Positions 8,560 to 15,505 of a DNA stretch of 18,227 nt are shown one piece after another. Under the pieces are notes generated by a model that did not search any database, had not been told where the DNA came from, and saw only the letters and a program-made list of their open reading frames with translations. The position numbers and the translations under genes were made by a program. Where the stretch lies: positions 1-18,227 of the forward strand of contig CAZQTO010000035.1 in the NCBI GenBank assembly GCA_964596375.1, written 5' to 3'. Every line of letters begins with the position of its first letter. Within the stretch, counting starts at the first letter, position 1. Origin of the DNA: UBA1543 sp964596375. Its GTDB lineage: Bacteria; Pseudomonadota; Zetaproteobacteria; Mariprofundales; Mariprofundaceae.

Positions 8560-9374
8560 AGCCCTGCCCCTGAGAACAGCGTCATGTACATGTACAGAAC
8601 GCCGGCTACGGCAACAGCAGGAATCAGTGCATCAATGCGATCCAGCAGGCCGCCATGACCAGGGAGCAGGCTGCCGCTGTCCTTGACACCAACCGCCCGC
8701 TTGATAGCAGACTCACCAAGATCGCCCAAAACCGCAGTCAGCACCAGAGCCAGGCCAATCAAGATGGCAACAATCAGTTCCAGCCCGGCATAAGCAACCC
8801 ATATCCAGCCAGCAACAGCGATGCCGCACAGACCACCGGCAATCGCGCCCTCAATCGTTTTCCCCGGGCTGATGGGGGCACACAGCTTGTGTCTGCCAAA
8901 GGCCCGGCCGGCAAAATAAGCGCCGATATCTGCCGCCCATACGGCGACAAAGGCGCCGAGCATAAAGATATGACCGGATGGCTGATGATGCAGCATGCTC
9001 AGTACCCAGACAAAGATAAGAAGCCAGACGGCGACCCAGTAAGCCAATCCAAAACGGAAGGTTTGATCGGCCACTGGCATTTTGCCTGCGGAGCGCGCGG
9101 CCAGCATGAATAGCCCCAGCCAGATGATGCCCAGTAATAAAATCGCAGCAATCGCCTGATGTGTTAGCAGGATCAGGGCAAAAGCAGCTGCTCCACTGAG
9201 TATAAACATGGCACGTTTTGGCAGTGACAGCATGACAATCAGTTCGAACAAAGCCGCCACGCTCACGATAGCGAGCAGGATTTCAAACCATGGCGAGGGG
9301 GAAAACAACAGCCACCAAACGGCCAATGGAGCCAGAATGGATGCGGTCAGCACCCGTTTGAACAGTTCAGTCAT
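8556..9374 (-). CDS. cdsA: Phosphatidate cytidylyltransferase CdsA
   Basis: CdsA makes CDP-diacylglycerol from CTP and phosphatidate at the inner membrane, the branch point for all phospholipids. The 272-residue protein is strongly hydrophobic with about eight predicted membrane helices. The CTP-transferase family signature occupies residues 222-248: SAIKR, then KDSGSLLPGHGG, then LLDRID, with the conserved K-D, H-G-G and D-R-x-D residues all present. The ATG overlaps the uppS stop as ATGA and has AGGG-type sequence upstream. The 3' end overlaps the dxr start by four bases. The position between uppS and dxr matches Pseudomonas-type order, whereas in E. coli dxr comes before uppS. Confidence 0.96.
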   Translation of the reverse strand: MTELFKRVLTASILAPLAVWWLLFSPSPWFEILLAIVSVAALFELIVMLSLPKRAMFILSGAAAFALILLTHQAIAAILLLGIIWLGLFMLAARSAGKMPVADQTFRFGLAYWVAVWLLIFVWVLSMLHHQPSGHIFMLGAFVAVWAADIGAYFAGRAFGRHKLCAPISPGKTIEGAIAGGLCGIAVAGWIWVAYAGLELIVAILIGLALVLTAVLGDLGESAIKRAVGVKDSGSLLPGHGGLLDRIDALIPAVAVAGVLYMYMTLFSGAGL

Positions 9375-10117
9375 GTCCCCTTCCCTGGCAATTGCTCACT
9401 GATGCGGCCGAAACGTCTTTCGCGGCTGGCGTAATCATCGAGGGCGGCAAGGAAATCCTCATGTTCGAAATCGGGCCAGTAGCGTTTGCTGAAATACAGC
9501 TCGCAATAGGCTGTATCCCAGAGAAAAAAGTTGGATATACGGTATTCGCCACCTGTGCGGATAAACAGATCAACCGGAAGCAGATCATCGCACCATAAAA
9601 AATGCCGGAATGCTTCGCTATCCACGGAGTCCAGCGCGGCCTGCATATCATCCTGCGTGGCTGCCCAGCTGCACATGCGCTTAGCACCGGCCAGAATTTC
9701 CTGCTGCCCGCCGTAGTTCAGACAAAACACCAGATCAATACCGGTGTTACCGGCTGTTTCCCGGCAGGCCCGATCAATAGCGCGCTGTGCCCTGTCGGGC
9801 AATGCACTGATATCCCCCAGCACTTTGACCCGCACGTTTTGCTTCTGCATGGCAGGAATCTCGCGCGGCAGCAGCGTGGACAGCAGAGACATCAGGCCAC
9901 GCACTTCTAATTTGGGGCGCGACCAGTTCTCGGAGGAAAAAACAAACAGGGAAATCTGCTGAATGCCGGCGTCGGAAGCCCATTCGACGATCTGCCGGGC
10001 TTTCGCAGCACCACGGCGATGCCCTTCAAGCCGGGGCAGGCCCTTGGCCTTGGCCCATCGCCCATTGCCGTCCATTACAACGGCGACGTGGCGCGGCAGC
10101 ATCGGTTTAGTAGTCAT
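9371..10117 (-). CDS. uppS: Undecaprenyl diphosphate synthase (isoprenyl transferase)
   Basis: UppS adds isopentenyl units in cis to farnesyl diphosphate, giving the C55 carrier used for peptidoglycan and O-antigen. The 248 residues carry the catalytic VVMDGNGRWA (Asp16), the SSENWSRP loop (61-68), and RTGGEYRISNFFLW (187-200), which binds the diphosphate and magnesium. The start at 10117 gives the family's usual length. A start at 10213 would add 32 residues overlapping the frr 3' end, with no family match. The ribosome site is weak (GGGAT) and lies within a near-perfect palindrome touching the start codon. The gene lies 40 bases after frr and overlaps cdsA by four. Confidence 0.95.
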   Translation of the reverse strand: MTTKPMLPRHVAVVMDGNGRWAKAKGLPRLEGHRRGAAKARQIVEWASDAGIQQISLFVFSSENWSRPKLEVRGLMSLLSTLLPREIPAMQKQNVRVKVLGDISALPDRAQRAIDRACRETAGNTGIDLVFCLNYGGQQEILAGAKRMCSWAATQDDMQAALDSVDSEAFRHFLWCDDLLPVDLFIRTGGEYRISNFFLWDTAYCELYFSKRYWPDFEHEDFLAALDDYASRERRFGRISEQLPGKGT

Positions 10118-10133
10118 CGGATCCCGGAATCCG
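10118..10133 (-). promoter_or_regulatory. Palindrome over the uppS ribosome binding site
   Basis: On the minus strand the sequence CGGATTCCGGGATCCG ends directly at the uppS ATG. CGGAT and ATCCG can form a five-base stem, with the GGGA ribosome-site-like bases in the loop or stem. It could limit uppS initiation until ribosomes arrive from frr. It could also be chance; no terminator T-run follows. Confidence 0.3.
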
Positions 10134-10157
10134 CCATCAGGCGATAAGGAGCCCACA

Positions 10158-10703
10158 TCAGACAGTAAGGATGTCCTGCTCTTTGCGCTCCAACACATGC
10201 TCGATTTCGGCAATGTACTGATCCGTCAAATGCTGGATTTGATCCTGCCGGCGTTTACTTTCGTCTTCGGGAAGAGCCTCGTCCTTGACCAGTTTTTTGA
10301 CTTCTTCATTGGCATCGCGACGGATGTTGCGTACGGCCACACGGGCCTTTTCGCCAATCTGTTTGACCTGTTTCACAAATTCCTTGCGCCGGTCTTCGGT
10401 TAATTCAGGCAGGGTCAGGCGGATAATCACGCCATCATTGTTCGGTGTAAGGCCCAGATCGGAGGCGAGAATCGCCTTCTCCACTGCACCCAGCATGGTC
10501 TTTTCCCAAGGAGCAATGACGATGGAGCGCGGTTCAGGCACGGAAAGGTTGGCTATCTGAGTGATTGGTACATCACTGCCGTAATACGGCACGCGTATAT
10601 GATCCAGCAGCGAGGCATTGGCCCGGCCGGTACGAATCCGGGTAAGCTCTTCCTTCAATACGCTGATGGTTTTTTTCATGCGTGATTCGATATCGTTCAT
10701 CAT
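10158..10703 (-). CDS. frr: Ribosome recycling factor
   Basis: RRF works with EF-G to split the post-termination ribosome. The 181-residue product has the long three-helix bundle ends: an N-terminal helix with MKKTISVLKEELTRIRTGRA, the arginine-rich family start, and a C-terminal pair of charged helices containing RNIRRDANEEVKK and a final helix ending near EHVLERKEQDILTV. The small beta domain lies at about 30-105 with VPEPRSIVIAPWEK. I chose the ATG at 10703 (or the adjacent one at 10700): GGAGG stands four or seven bases upstream. A start at 10757 would overlap pyrH and add 18 residues unlike the family. Ten bases separate it from pyrH. Confidence 0.96.
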   Translation of the reverse strand: MMNDIESRMKKTISVLKEELTRIRTGRANASLLDHIRVPYYGSDVPITQIANLSVPEPRSIVIAPWEKTMLGAVEKAILASDLGLTPNNDGVIIRLTLPELTEDRRKEFVKQVKQIGEKARVAVRNIRRDANEEVKKLVKDEALPEDESKRRQDQIQHLTDQYIAEIEHVLERKEQDILTV

Positions 10704-10713
10704 AATTCCTCCC

Positions 10714-11469
10714 CTACTCCCGCACCAGTGTGCCGACCTGCTCACCCTGTATGGCACGCAGCAGATTCCCCGGAGTATTCACATCAAATACAATGATTGG
10801 CATATCGTTGTCACGGCACAGAGACAGGGCCGTGGCATCCATGACACCCAGTTTAAGCGTCAGGGCATCGGTAAAGGAAACCGTGTCGTAACGATGCGCC
10901 TTTTTATCTTTCTTCGGATCAGCAGAATAAACACCATCCACCTTGGTGCCTTTGAGTACGACATCCGCACCGATTTCCATGGCGCGCAGGCTGGCTGCTG
11001 TATCTGTGGTAAAATATGGATTACCGGTGCCCGCCGCAAAAATGACGATGCGCTCTTTCTCCAGATGGCGAATGGCGCGCCTGCGAATGTAGGGCTCGGC
11101 CACTTCCCGCACATGCAGTGCTGAAACCACACGCACGTAGGCACCGTTGCGCTCAATGGCATCCTGCAAGGCAATGGCATTCATGATGGTTGCCATCATG
11201 CCCATGTAATCGGCACTGGCCCGGTCCATACCGCTCGCAGTGCCATTCATGCCCCGGAAGATATTGCCGCCGCCAATCACCACAGCCAGTTGCACGCCCG
11301 ATTTGTGAACCGCGATCAACTCAAGGGCAATACGCTCGATGGTGTCTGGCTCAATGCCGTACTCGGTGTTTCCCATCAACACCTCGCCGGACAATTTGAG
11401 CAGCACCCGCTTATACGGATGCTGCGCCTTATCCTGTGTCGTCGAGGAGGGAATCGGGGTATCAGCCAT
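10714..11469 (-). CDS. pyrH: UMP kinase
   Basis: PyrH phosphorylates UMP to UDP in pyrimidine nucleotide synthesis and is the hexameric bacterial amino-acid-kinase-fold enzyme. The 251 residues have the nucleotide-binding KLSGE (25-29), the glycine loop GGGNIFRG (66-73), GTGNPYFTTDTAA (147-159) in the UMP site, and KGTKVDGVYSADP (173-185). The start at 11469 overlaps the end of tsf by eight bases and has no good ribosome site, so initiation probably depends on tsf translation. The alternative at 11529 would add 20 basic residues inside the tsf frame and is unlikely. UDP made here also feeds the UDP-sugar precursors used by the lipid A genes farther down the operon. Confidence 0.95.
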   Translation of the reverse strand: MADTPIPSSTTQDKAQHPYKRVLLKLSGEVLMGNTEYGIEPDTIERIALELIAVHKSGVQLAVVIGGGNIFRGMNGTASGMDRASADYMGMMATIMNAIALQDAIERNGAYVRVVSALHVREVAEPYIRRRAIRHLEKERIVIFAAGTGNPYFTTDTAASLRAMEIGADVVLKGTKVDGVYSADPKKDKKAHRYDTVSFTDALTLKLGVMDATALSLCRDNDMPIIVFDVNTPGNLLRAIQGEQVGTLVRE

Positions 11470-12355
11470 TGATCTGTGCAGCCACCTCTGCGGCAAAATC
11501 GCTCTCTTTCTTCTCGATGCCTTCACCAAGCTGGAAGCGATGCACGATCACAACCTCGGCATCCGCCTGAACAGCCTGCACGGCCTTGCCGACCGTCAGG
11601 TCGCCGTTCATGACGTATGCCTGCTCCAGCAGGCAAACCTCGGAGTAGAACTTGCTCATCTGCCCCGTGACGATCTTGTCGATGATTTCGGCTGGCTTGC
11701 CGGAACCGGCCGCACGCTCGGTCAGCACGGCACGCTCGCGCTCAACAGCATCTTCCGATACCTGATTGCGATTGATGTACTGCGGGTTCACTGCAGCCAC
11801 ATGCATGGCCACACCACGCCCCAGTTCCTGCAGGGCTTCATTGTTGCCGCCGGAGATGCCGACGAGCACGCCGATCTTGCCGCCACCGTGCACATAAGCG
11901 GAAACTACACCGCCCTTCACCTCGGCCAGCTCATAGCGACGAATCGCCATGTTCTCGCCGATGGTGGCGATCAGTTTGGTCAGGGTGTCCTGCACGCTGG
12001 TGCCGTTCAGGTCGAGTGCCTTCAGTGCTTCCAGATCGGCCGGCTTCTTGGCCAGGGCGAGTGCAGCAACACTGTTAACAAAGGACGTGAACGTCTCGTT
12101 TTTGCTGGAGAAATCAGTTTCTGCATTGACCTCGATTACGACACCATGATCGCCATCGGCCAGTGCCACCACCATGCCTTCAGAAGCCACGCGGCCAGCC
12201 TTCTTTGAAGCGGCAGCCAGGCCATGTGTGCGCAGGTAGTCAACAGCAGCATCGATGTCGCCATCGCATGCAGCCAGAGCCTTTTTGCAGTCCATCATCC
12301 CTGCTCCGCTCATTTCCCTTAGTTTCTTAACATCAGCAGCCGTAATCTGGGCCAT
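11462..12355 (-). CDS. tsf: Translation elongation factor Ts
   Basis: EF-Ts exchanges GDP for GTP on EF-Tu. The 297 residues comprise a UBA-like N-terminal domain (MAQITAADVKKLREMSGAGM onward, about 1-55) and the dimerisation/core domains after it. The EF-Tu contact motif, usually T-D-F-V, reads ETDFSSKNE here (Thr80-Asp81-Phe82-Ser83): the key Asp and Phe remain, the following Val is Ser. GENMAIRRYE (about 133-142) is the second family signature. The ATG has GGAGG five bases upstream, a strong site. It lies 37 bases after rpsB with no obvious hairpin between, and overlaps pyrH by eight bases. Confidence 0.97.
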   Translation of the reverse strand: MAQITAADVKKLREMSGAGMMDCKKALAACDGDIDAAVDYLRTHGLAAASKKAGRVASEGMVVALADGDHGVVIEVNAETDFSSKNETFTSFVNSVAALALAKKPADLEALKALDLNGTSVQDTLTKLIATIGENMAIRRYELAEVKGGVVSAYVHGGGKIGVLVGISGGNNEALQELGRGVAMHVAAVNPQYINRNQVSEDAVERERAVLTERAAGSGKPAEIIDKIVTGQMSKFYSEVCLLEQAYVMNGDLTVGKAVQAVQADAEVVIVHRFQLGEGIEKKESDFAAEVAAQING

Positions 12356-12392
12356 TTATTCCTCCATCCGTTGTGATTGAATAGTTGATTGC

Positions 12393-13217
12393 TTACTTGG
12401 CATCCGCCGCAGGTGTTGCTTCGGCTTGCGCAGCTGGTGCAGCGGCAACTTCCTCTGCCACTACTTCTACCGCAGCGTCGTCATCAACCAGACCAGTGGC
12501 TTCAATTTCTGCTTCGTCGGCATTCTCAAGGCGCCAGGCTTCGCCGCCCTCGAGCATGGCATCGGCCATCTTGCTGCAGAACAGGCGAATGGCACGGATT
12601 GCATCGTCATTACCAGGAATGATGTAGTCGACACCGGACGGATCGCAGTTTGTATCGACAACCGCGACAACAGGGATACCAAGGCGCTTGGCCTCAGCAA
12701 CAGCCAGAGCCTCTTTGCGCAGGTCAACAACGAACAGGCAGTCCGGCAGGGACAGCATATCGCGGATACCGCCGAGCGAGCGCTCCAGCTTCTCCAGCTT
12801 GCGTTCCAGACCCAAAGCTTCCTTCTTGGTGAGGAGCTCAAGCACGCCCTCTTCCTTCTGGCGCTGCAGATCCTTCATCTTGCGCACCGACTGCTGCACG
12901 GTGGCGAAGTTGGTCAGGGTGCCGCCCAGCCAGCGGTGATTGACATAGTACTGACCGCCACGAGCGGACTCTTCGCGGACCGCATCGCGGGCCTGACGCT
13001 TGGTGCCGACAAACAGCACGCGGCCACCGGCTCCAGCCAGCTCGCGCATAAACTGATAGCCCTCGTTGGCCATCTTCAGGGTTTTTTGCAGGTCGATAAT
13101 ATGGATGCCGTTACGCTGACCGAAAATGTACGGTGCCATTTTGGGGTGCCAGCGGCGGGTTTGGTGGCCGAAATGAACACCGGCCTCAAGCAGTTGCTTC
13201 ATGGTAAATTGAGACAT
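12393..13217 (-). CDS. rpsB: Small subunit ribosomal protein S2
   Basis: S2 binds late to the 30S subunit near the 16S rRNA 3' side and S1. The 274 residues begin MSQFTMKQLLEAGVHFGHQT and continue RRWHPKMAPYIFG, the S2 signature; VDLRKEALAVAEAKRLGIPV (about 164-183) and NCDPSGVDYIIPGNDDAIRA are also typical. The last 35 or so residues form an acidic, alanine-rich tail (VDDDAAVEVVAEEVAAAPAA...), absent from the 241-residue E. coli protein but common in other proteobacteria. GGAGG lies eight bases before the ATG. It is the first gene of the long operon, and the structured region upstream suggests autoregulation as known for E. coli rpsB. Confidence 0.97.
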   Translation of the reverse strand: MSQFTMKQLLEAGVHFGHQTRRWHPKMAPYIFGQRNGIHIIDLQKTLKMANEGYQFMRELAGAGGRVLFVGTKRQARDAVREESARGGQYYVNHRWLGGTLTNFATVQQSVRKMKDLQRQKEEGVLELLTKKEALGLERKLEKLERSLGGIRDMLSLPDCLFVVDLRKEALAVAEAKRLGIPVVAVVDTNCDPSGVDYIIPGNDDAIRAIRLFCSKMADAMLEGGEAWRLENADEAEIEATGLVDDDAAVEVVAEEVAAAPAAQAEATPAADAK

Positions 13218-13246
13218 TACGTCTACCTCCGATTGTTTGTTCCCTC

Positions 13247-13301
13247 CACCGCCCGGTACCGGTTAAAACTGCAACCGACACAATCGTTATGTGGGGCGGT
13301 G
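13247..13301 (-). promoter_or_regulatory. Candidate structured leader of rpsB (three-way junction)
   Basis: In the minus-strand RNA an eight-base closing stem pairs CACCGCCC (13301-13294) with GGGCGGUG (13254-13247). Inside it are two hairpins: CACA/UGUG around a seven-base loop (13293-13279), directly stacked on the closing stem, and CGGUU/AACCG around an eight-base loop (13277-13260). The structure ends about 30 bases before the rpsB ATG. E. coli rpsB is known to be repressed by S2 acting on its leader; a comparable role here is inference. All pairings were read by eye. Confidence 0.45.
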
Positions 13302-13309
13302 TGTGAAGT

Positions 13310-13345
13310 GGCGCGCTTTCTACCCAAACAACCCGCTGGAAGCAA
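13310..13345 (-). promoter_or_regulatory. Candidate sigma-70 promoter of the rpsB operon
   Basis: TTGCTT (13345-13340) is separated by 17 bases from TAGAAA (13322-13317). The next seven bases, GCGCGCC (13316-13310), form a GC-rich discriminator of the kind linked to ppGpp control of ribosomal promoters. An A/T-rich stretch lies just upstream of the -35. Transcription would start near 13309, a few bases before the predicted leader structure. The hexamers match the consensus only partly (3 of 6 and 4 of 6). Confidence 0.4.
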
Positions 13346-13358
13346 GCAAAAAATGCAT

Positions 13359-14018
13359 TTATTGCACGCCGGCAAGGCCAACAAGCCAGTCGGTGCCGCC
13401 CAGGACTGCAGGGCCAATCAATTCCTGCAGTACGCCCATAAACAGCAGCACGATGATAATCACGAAGCCATAAGGCTCTATACGCGACAATGGGTAGGCG
13501 AAGCGACCCGGCAACAGACCGACGGCCACCCTACCCCCGTCCAGCGGAGGAATGGGAATCAGATTGAAGATGCACAGCACCAGATTGATAAGGATGGATG
13601 CATAGCACATCGAGGCCACGGGTATGGCCAGCCACTCCATGTTCAGCGGAAGAAATGTCGTCGCAGCCAGCAAGGCCGTTGAGGCCAAGGCGAGCACAAT
13701 ATTGGTGGCAGGTCCGGCCAGCGCCACCCAGACCATATCCCGCTTCGGGTTCCTGAGCTTGCGGAAATTGACCGGTACCGGCTTGGCATAGCCGAACAGG
13801 ATCGGAGAACCGAACACAAGCAGCAGCAATGGCACCAGAATCGTGCCGACGGGATCGATATGTTTGAGGGGGTTGAGGGTCAGCCTTCCCATCCAGCGGG
13901 CCGTATCGTCGCCCAGTCTGTCGGCCACCCAACCGTGCGCCACCTCGTGCAGCACAATGGCCAGCATCACCGGCAAAGCCCAGATGCTTATGCCGTGCAG
14001 AATCTCGTCTATATCCAT
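13359..14018 (-). CDS. Small site-2 protease family membrane zinc metalloprotease (M50)
   Basis: The 219-residue membrane protein belongs to the compact site-2 protease group, distinct from RseP because it lacks PDZ domains. The zinc motif HEVAH is at 24-28 in the first helix; NLIPIPPLDGGRV (about 153-165) gives the second motif with the LDG aspartate. About five membrane helices are visible. Substrate and role are not known from sequence; many homologues are annotated only as site-2 protease family proteins. The ATG at 14018 is preceded by a short CCCG/CGGG hairpin covering the only ribosome-site-like bases (GGGA). An in-frame stop nearby upstream excludes a longer ATG start. The stop lies just upstream of the rpsB promoter, so it may be cotranscribed with, or end before, the ribosomal operon. 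Confidence 0.9.
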   Translation of the reverse strand: MDIDEILHGISIWALPVMLAIVLHEVAHGWVADRLGDDTARWMGRLTLNPLKHIDPVGTILVPLLLLVFGSPILFGYAKPVPVNFRKLRNPKRDMVWVALAGPATNIVLALASTALLAATTFLPLNMEWLAIPVASMCYASILINLVLCIFNLIPIPPLDGGRVAVGLLPGRFAYPLSRIEPYGFVIIIVLLFMGVLQELIGPAVLGGTDWLVGLAGVQ

Positions 14019-14185
14019 TCCCGCACTATCGGGTAGGCACAGGCATAGTCAACAGGCGTCCAACAGCGCTCGATCATCTGCGGCTTTAGATATGAAAGCG
14101 TGCGCCGACGAATTGTCTGAACTCCCGCCATGAGGGGAAACAAACCGAAACGGAGGAACAACCAGGAAAATATAAGGGAGCAGAG
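14019..14185. other. Spacer between the BON gene and the M50 protease gene
   Basis: This 167-base spacer has no convincing gene on either strand. No hairpin followed by a T-run is visible after the BON stop. The only structure is the small CCCG/CGGG hairpin (14020-14033) directly before the M50 start. A TTGACT lies at about 14046-14051 on the minus strand but has no acceptable -10 partner. Confidence 0.5.
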
Positions 14186-14787
14186 CTATTTTTTTGATTT
14201 AACCTTGACCCTGCTGGTTACTATCGAAACACCTTTAATACCTTTTACGATCTTGATCGCTTTGTTCAGCTCCGTTTTGGATAAGGCCCGGCCAAACAGG
14301 AACACATGCCCGCCGACAGAATGCCAACGAAAGTTGGTGACATTCACGTCCTTCCCCTCCAACAGCAGGGCATTAATCTTTTTCTCTATGACGGTATCAT
14401 CTACAAAGCCTTCGACAGCACCTTTATCCTTGTCGGTTTTCTTGTGCACAATGACTTCGTTGTAAACCTTTTTAACACCTTTTACTGATTTCGCGATAGT
14501 ACCGGCCTGTTGCTTTTTTTTTCGGTTTCGATCGTTCCCGTAAGCATGACATCCTGTTCATAGACATCCGTGGATACTGAAATGACATCCGAACCCATCT
14601 GATCGGTGATCTTTGAGACAATGCTCGCTTTGATGTTGGTATCCTTGCCGATATCCGATGAGCTGCGATCCTCAGCCACCGCTTCCACTGCACTTTTTAC
14701 ATACCCCAGCGGATTGAAATCAAAAGCCTGTGCAGGCGTTGCGTGGCATAAAAGAGCTAAAAGAACAGGATAAAATATTTTCTGCAT
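14186..14787 (-). pseudogene. Secreted two-BON-domain protein, frame broken at an A9 run
   Basis: The 5' part (14787 to 14482) encodes 101 residues: a signal peptide (MQKIFYPVLLALLCHATPAQA, 21 residues, probable cut before FDF), a linker, and the first half of a BON domain ending in MLTGTIETEKK. The frame is then lost at nine A residues (14522-14514) and stops early. In the next frame the sequence continues as QQAGTIAKSVKGVKKVYNEV, the normal second half of that BON domain, followed by a complete second BON domain ending VSIVTSRVKVKSKK at 14186. A one-base backward shift, or one extra A, gives a single 200-residue protein. BON domains bind membranes or other envelope parts and occur in OsmY-like stress proteins. 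GGAGG six bases before the ATG is a good ribosome site. It may be a sequencing error, a real mutation, or slippage. Confidence 0.8.
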
Positions 14788-14816
14788 GTCAGGCCTCCAG
14801 GGAAATCAATCATCGC

Positions 14817-14859
14817 ATCATAACAGTCCGATCGCTTCACAATACCGTTGATGCTTCAC
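14817..14859 (-). promoter_or_regulatory. Candidate promoter with a direct repeat, BON gene
   Basis: TATGAT (14822-14817) resembles a -10 box and lies 29 bases before the BON ATG. Two copies of GTGAAGC stand upstream at 14859-14853 and 14840-14834, 19 bases apart start to start, about two helical turns. A TTGTGA overlaps the nearer copy but sits only 14 bases from the -10, too close for a normal -35. This arrangement would suit an activator-dependent promoter. The regulator is unknown. Confidence 0.3.
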
Positions 14860-14955
14860 GCAAGCCATGCTGATTAACCGCGCAGGGCTCAGCGGAGCAA
14901 AACGATTCCCGACCCCGTTTTTCGTAGTAAACTGTCACCGTAATTCCAGTTCGTT

Positions 14956-15477
14956 TTAATGTTTTGCGTATCGCTCATATAATCGGCTTACGATATTAAA
15001 GTGTTCAGCAACAAGCCACTTACTACCGTCATGTAATTTCTCCCACTCCTCGCCTGATATACGAATATCTTCCAGTTTTTTGGGGTGCATTAACTTGTGT
15101 CTTTTCAAAAAAAACTCTTTCGCGAGTTCCCATTCCCTTCCACTAAAGTCTGGAGGATCGCCTAAATCAAACATTTTATATGCTGCCCGGAGAACATATT
15201 TAATCTGATCTGAAGCTGAGAAGCTAATGCTCGATTTCAGTGCTTTTTCCTCTTTAGATGTTAACGAAGGGGATTCGACCTCAAGGCCAATGACCGCCAT
15301 TTGTTGAAAACAATAGCTATCGCCTTCGATCATTGCGGATACATGTCTGATATATGTTCGCTTCCATGTTTCGCATTCAGTTTCCTGCTCTAGGATCGTC
15401 ATAAGGTCATTTGAAAGGATTTCAGCTACTTGAAGGTAGTTATTCATCGCTGAGTTCATTTTGTGTTGAGCATTCAC
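14956..15477 (-). CDS. Hypothetical protein with HEPN-like R-x4-H motif
   Basis: I do not recognise a named family with certainty. The 173-residue product is mostly helical, soluble, with no signal peptide or membrane segment. An early W-K-R-x-Y-I-R-H-x-x-A-M-I-E-G segment (about 38-52) is followed by a late FFLKRHKLMHPKKL segment. In the latter, Arg126 and His131 fit the R-x4-6-H pattern of HEPN ribonuclease domains, and HP after it is common in HEPN-like hypothetical proteins. The start is chosen as GTG at 15477 because AAGGAG lies five bases upstream; an upstream TTG (15507) and an ATG at 15459 are less supported. The gene is visibly richer in A/T than its neighbours, suggesting transfer. 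It follows uvrB by 42 bases on the same strand. No partner antitoxin is visible. Confidence 0.7.
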   Translation of the reverse strand: MNAQHKMNSAMNNYLQVAEILSNDLMTILEQETECETWKRTYIRHVSAMIEGDSYCFQQMAVIGLEVESPSLTSKEEKALKSSISFSASDQIKYVLRAAYKMFDLGDPPDFSGREWELAKEFFLKRHKLMHPKKLEDIRISGEEWEKLHDGSKWLVAEHFNIVSRLYERYAKH

Positions 15478-15488
15478 AATAACTCCTT
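15478..15488 (-). promoter_or_regulatory. Ribosome binding site fixing a GTG start
   Basis: AAGGAG (15488-15483) stands five bases before GTG at 15477-15475. This is the best-placed site in the region and argues for GTG rather than the upstream TTG as the start of the HEPN-like gene. Confidence 0.55.
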
Positions 15489-15505
15489 GCAAACTATTGG
15501 ATGGC

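Noticed and set aside
11339..12208. Plus-strand reading frame of 289 codons opposite tsf/pyrH
   Set aside because: Antisense shadow with no family resemblance and no ribosome site worth noting.
13348..13367. Weak hairpin TGCA-ATAAA-TGCA followed by six T after the M50 stop
   Set aside because: Only four firm base pairs, too weak to call a terminator; the T-run also serves as the A/T-rich stretch upstream of the rpsB -35.
12426..13682. Plus-strand reading frame of 418 codons opposite rpsB and the M50 gene
   Set aside because: It is antisense to two genes with strong family motifs, crosses the rpsB leader and shows no recognisable domain.
14898..14946. AAAACG/CGTTTT and AACTG/CAGTT inverted repeats between the HEPN-like gene and the BON gene
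   Set aside because: Stems of five or six bases with large unpaired loops and no minus-strand T-run; not a convincing terminator for the HEPN-like gene.
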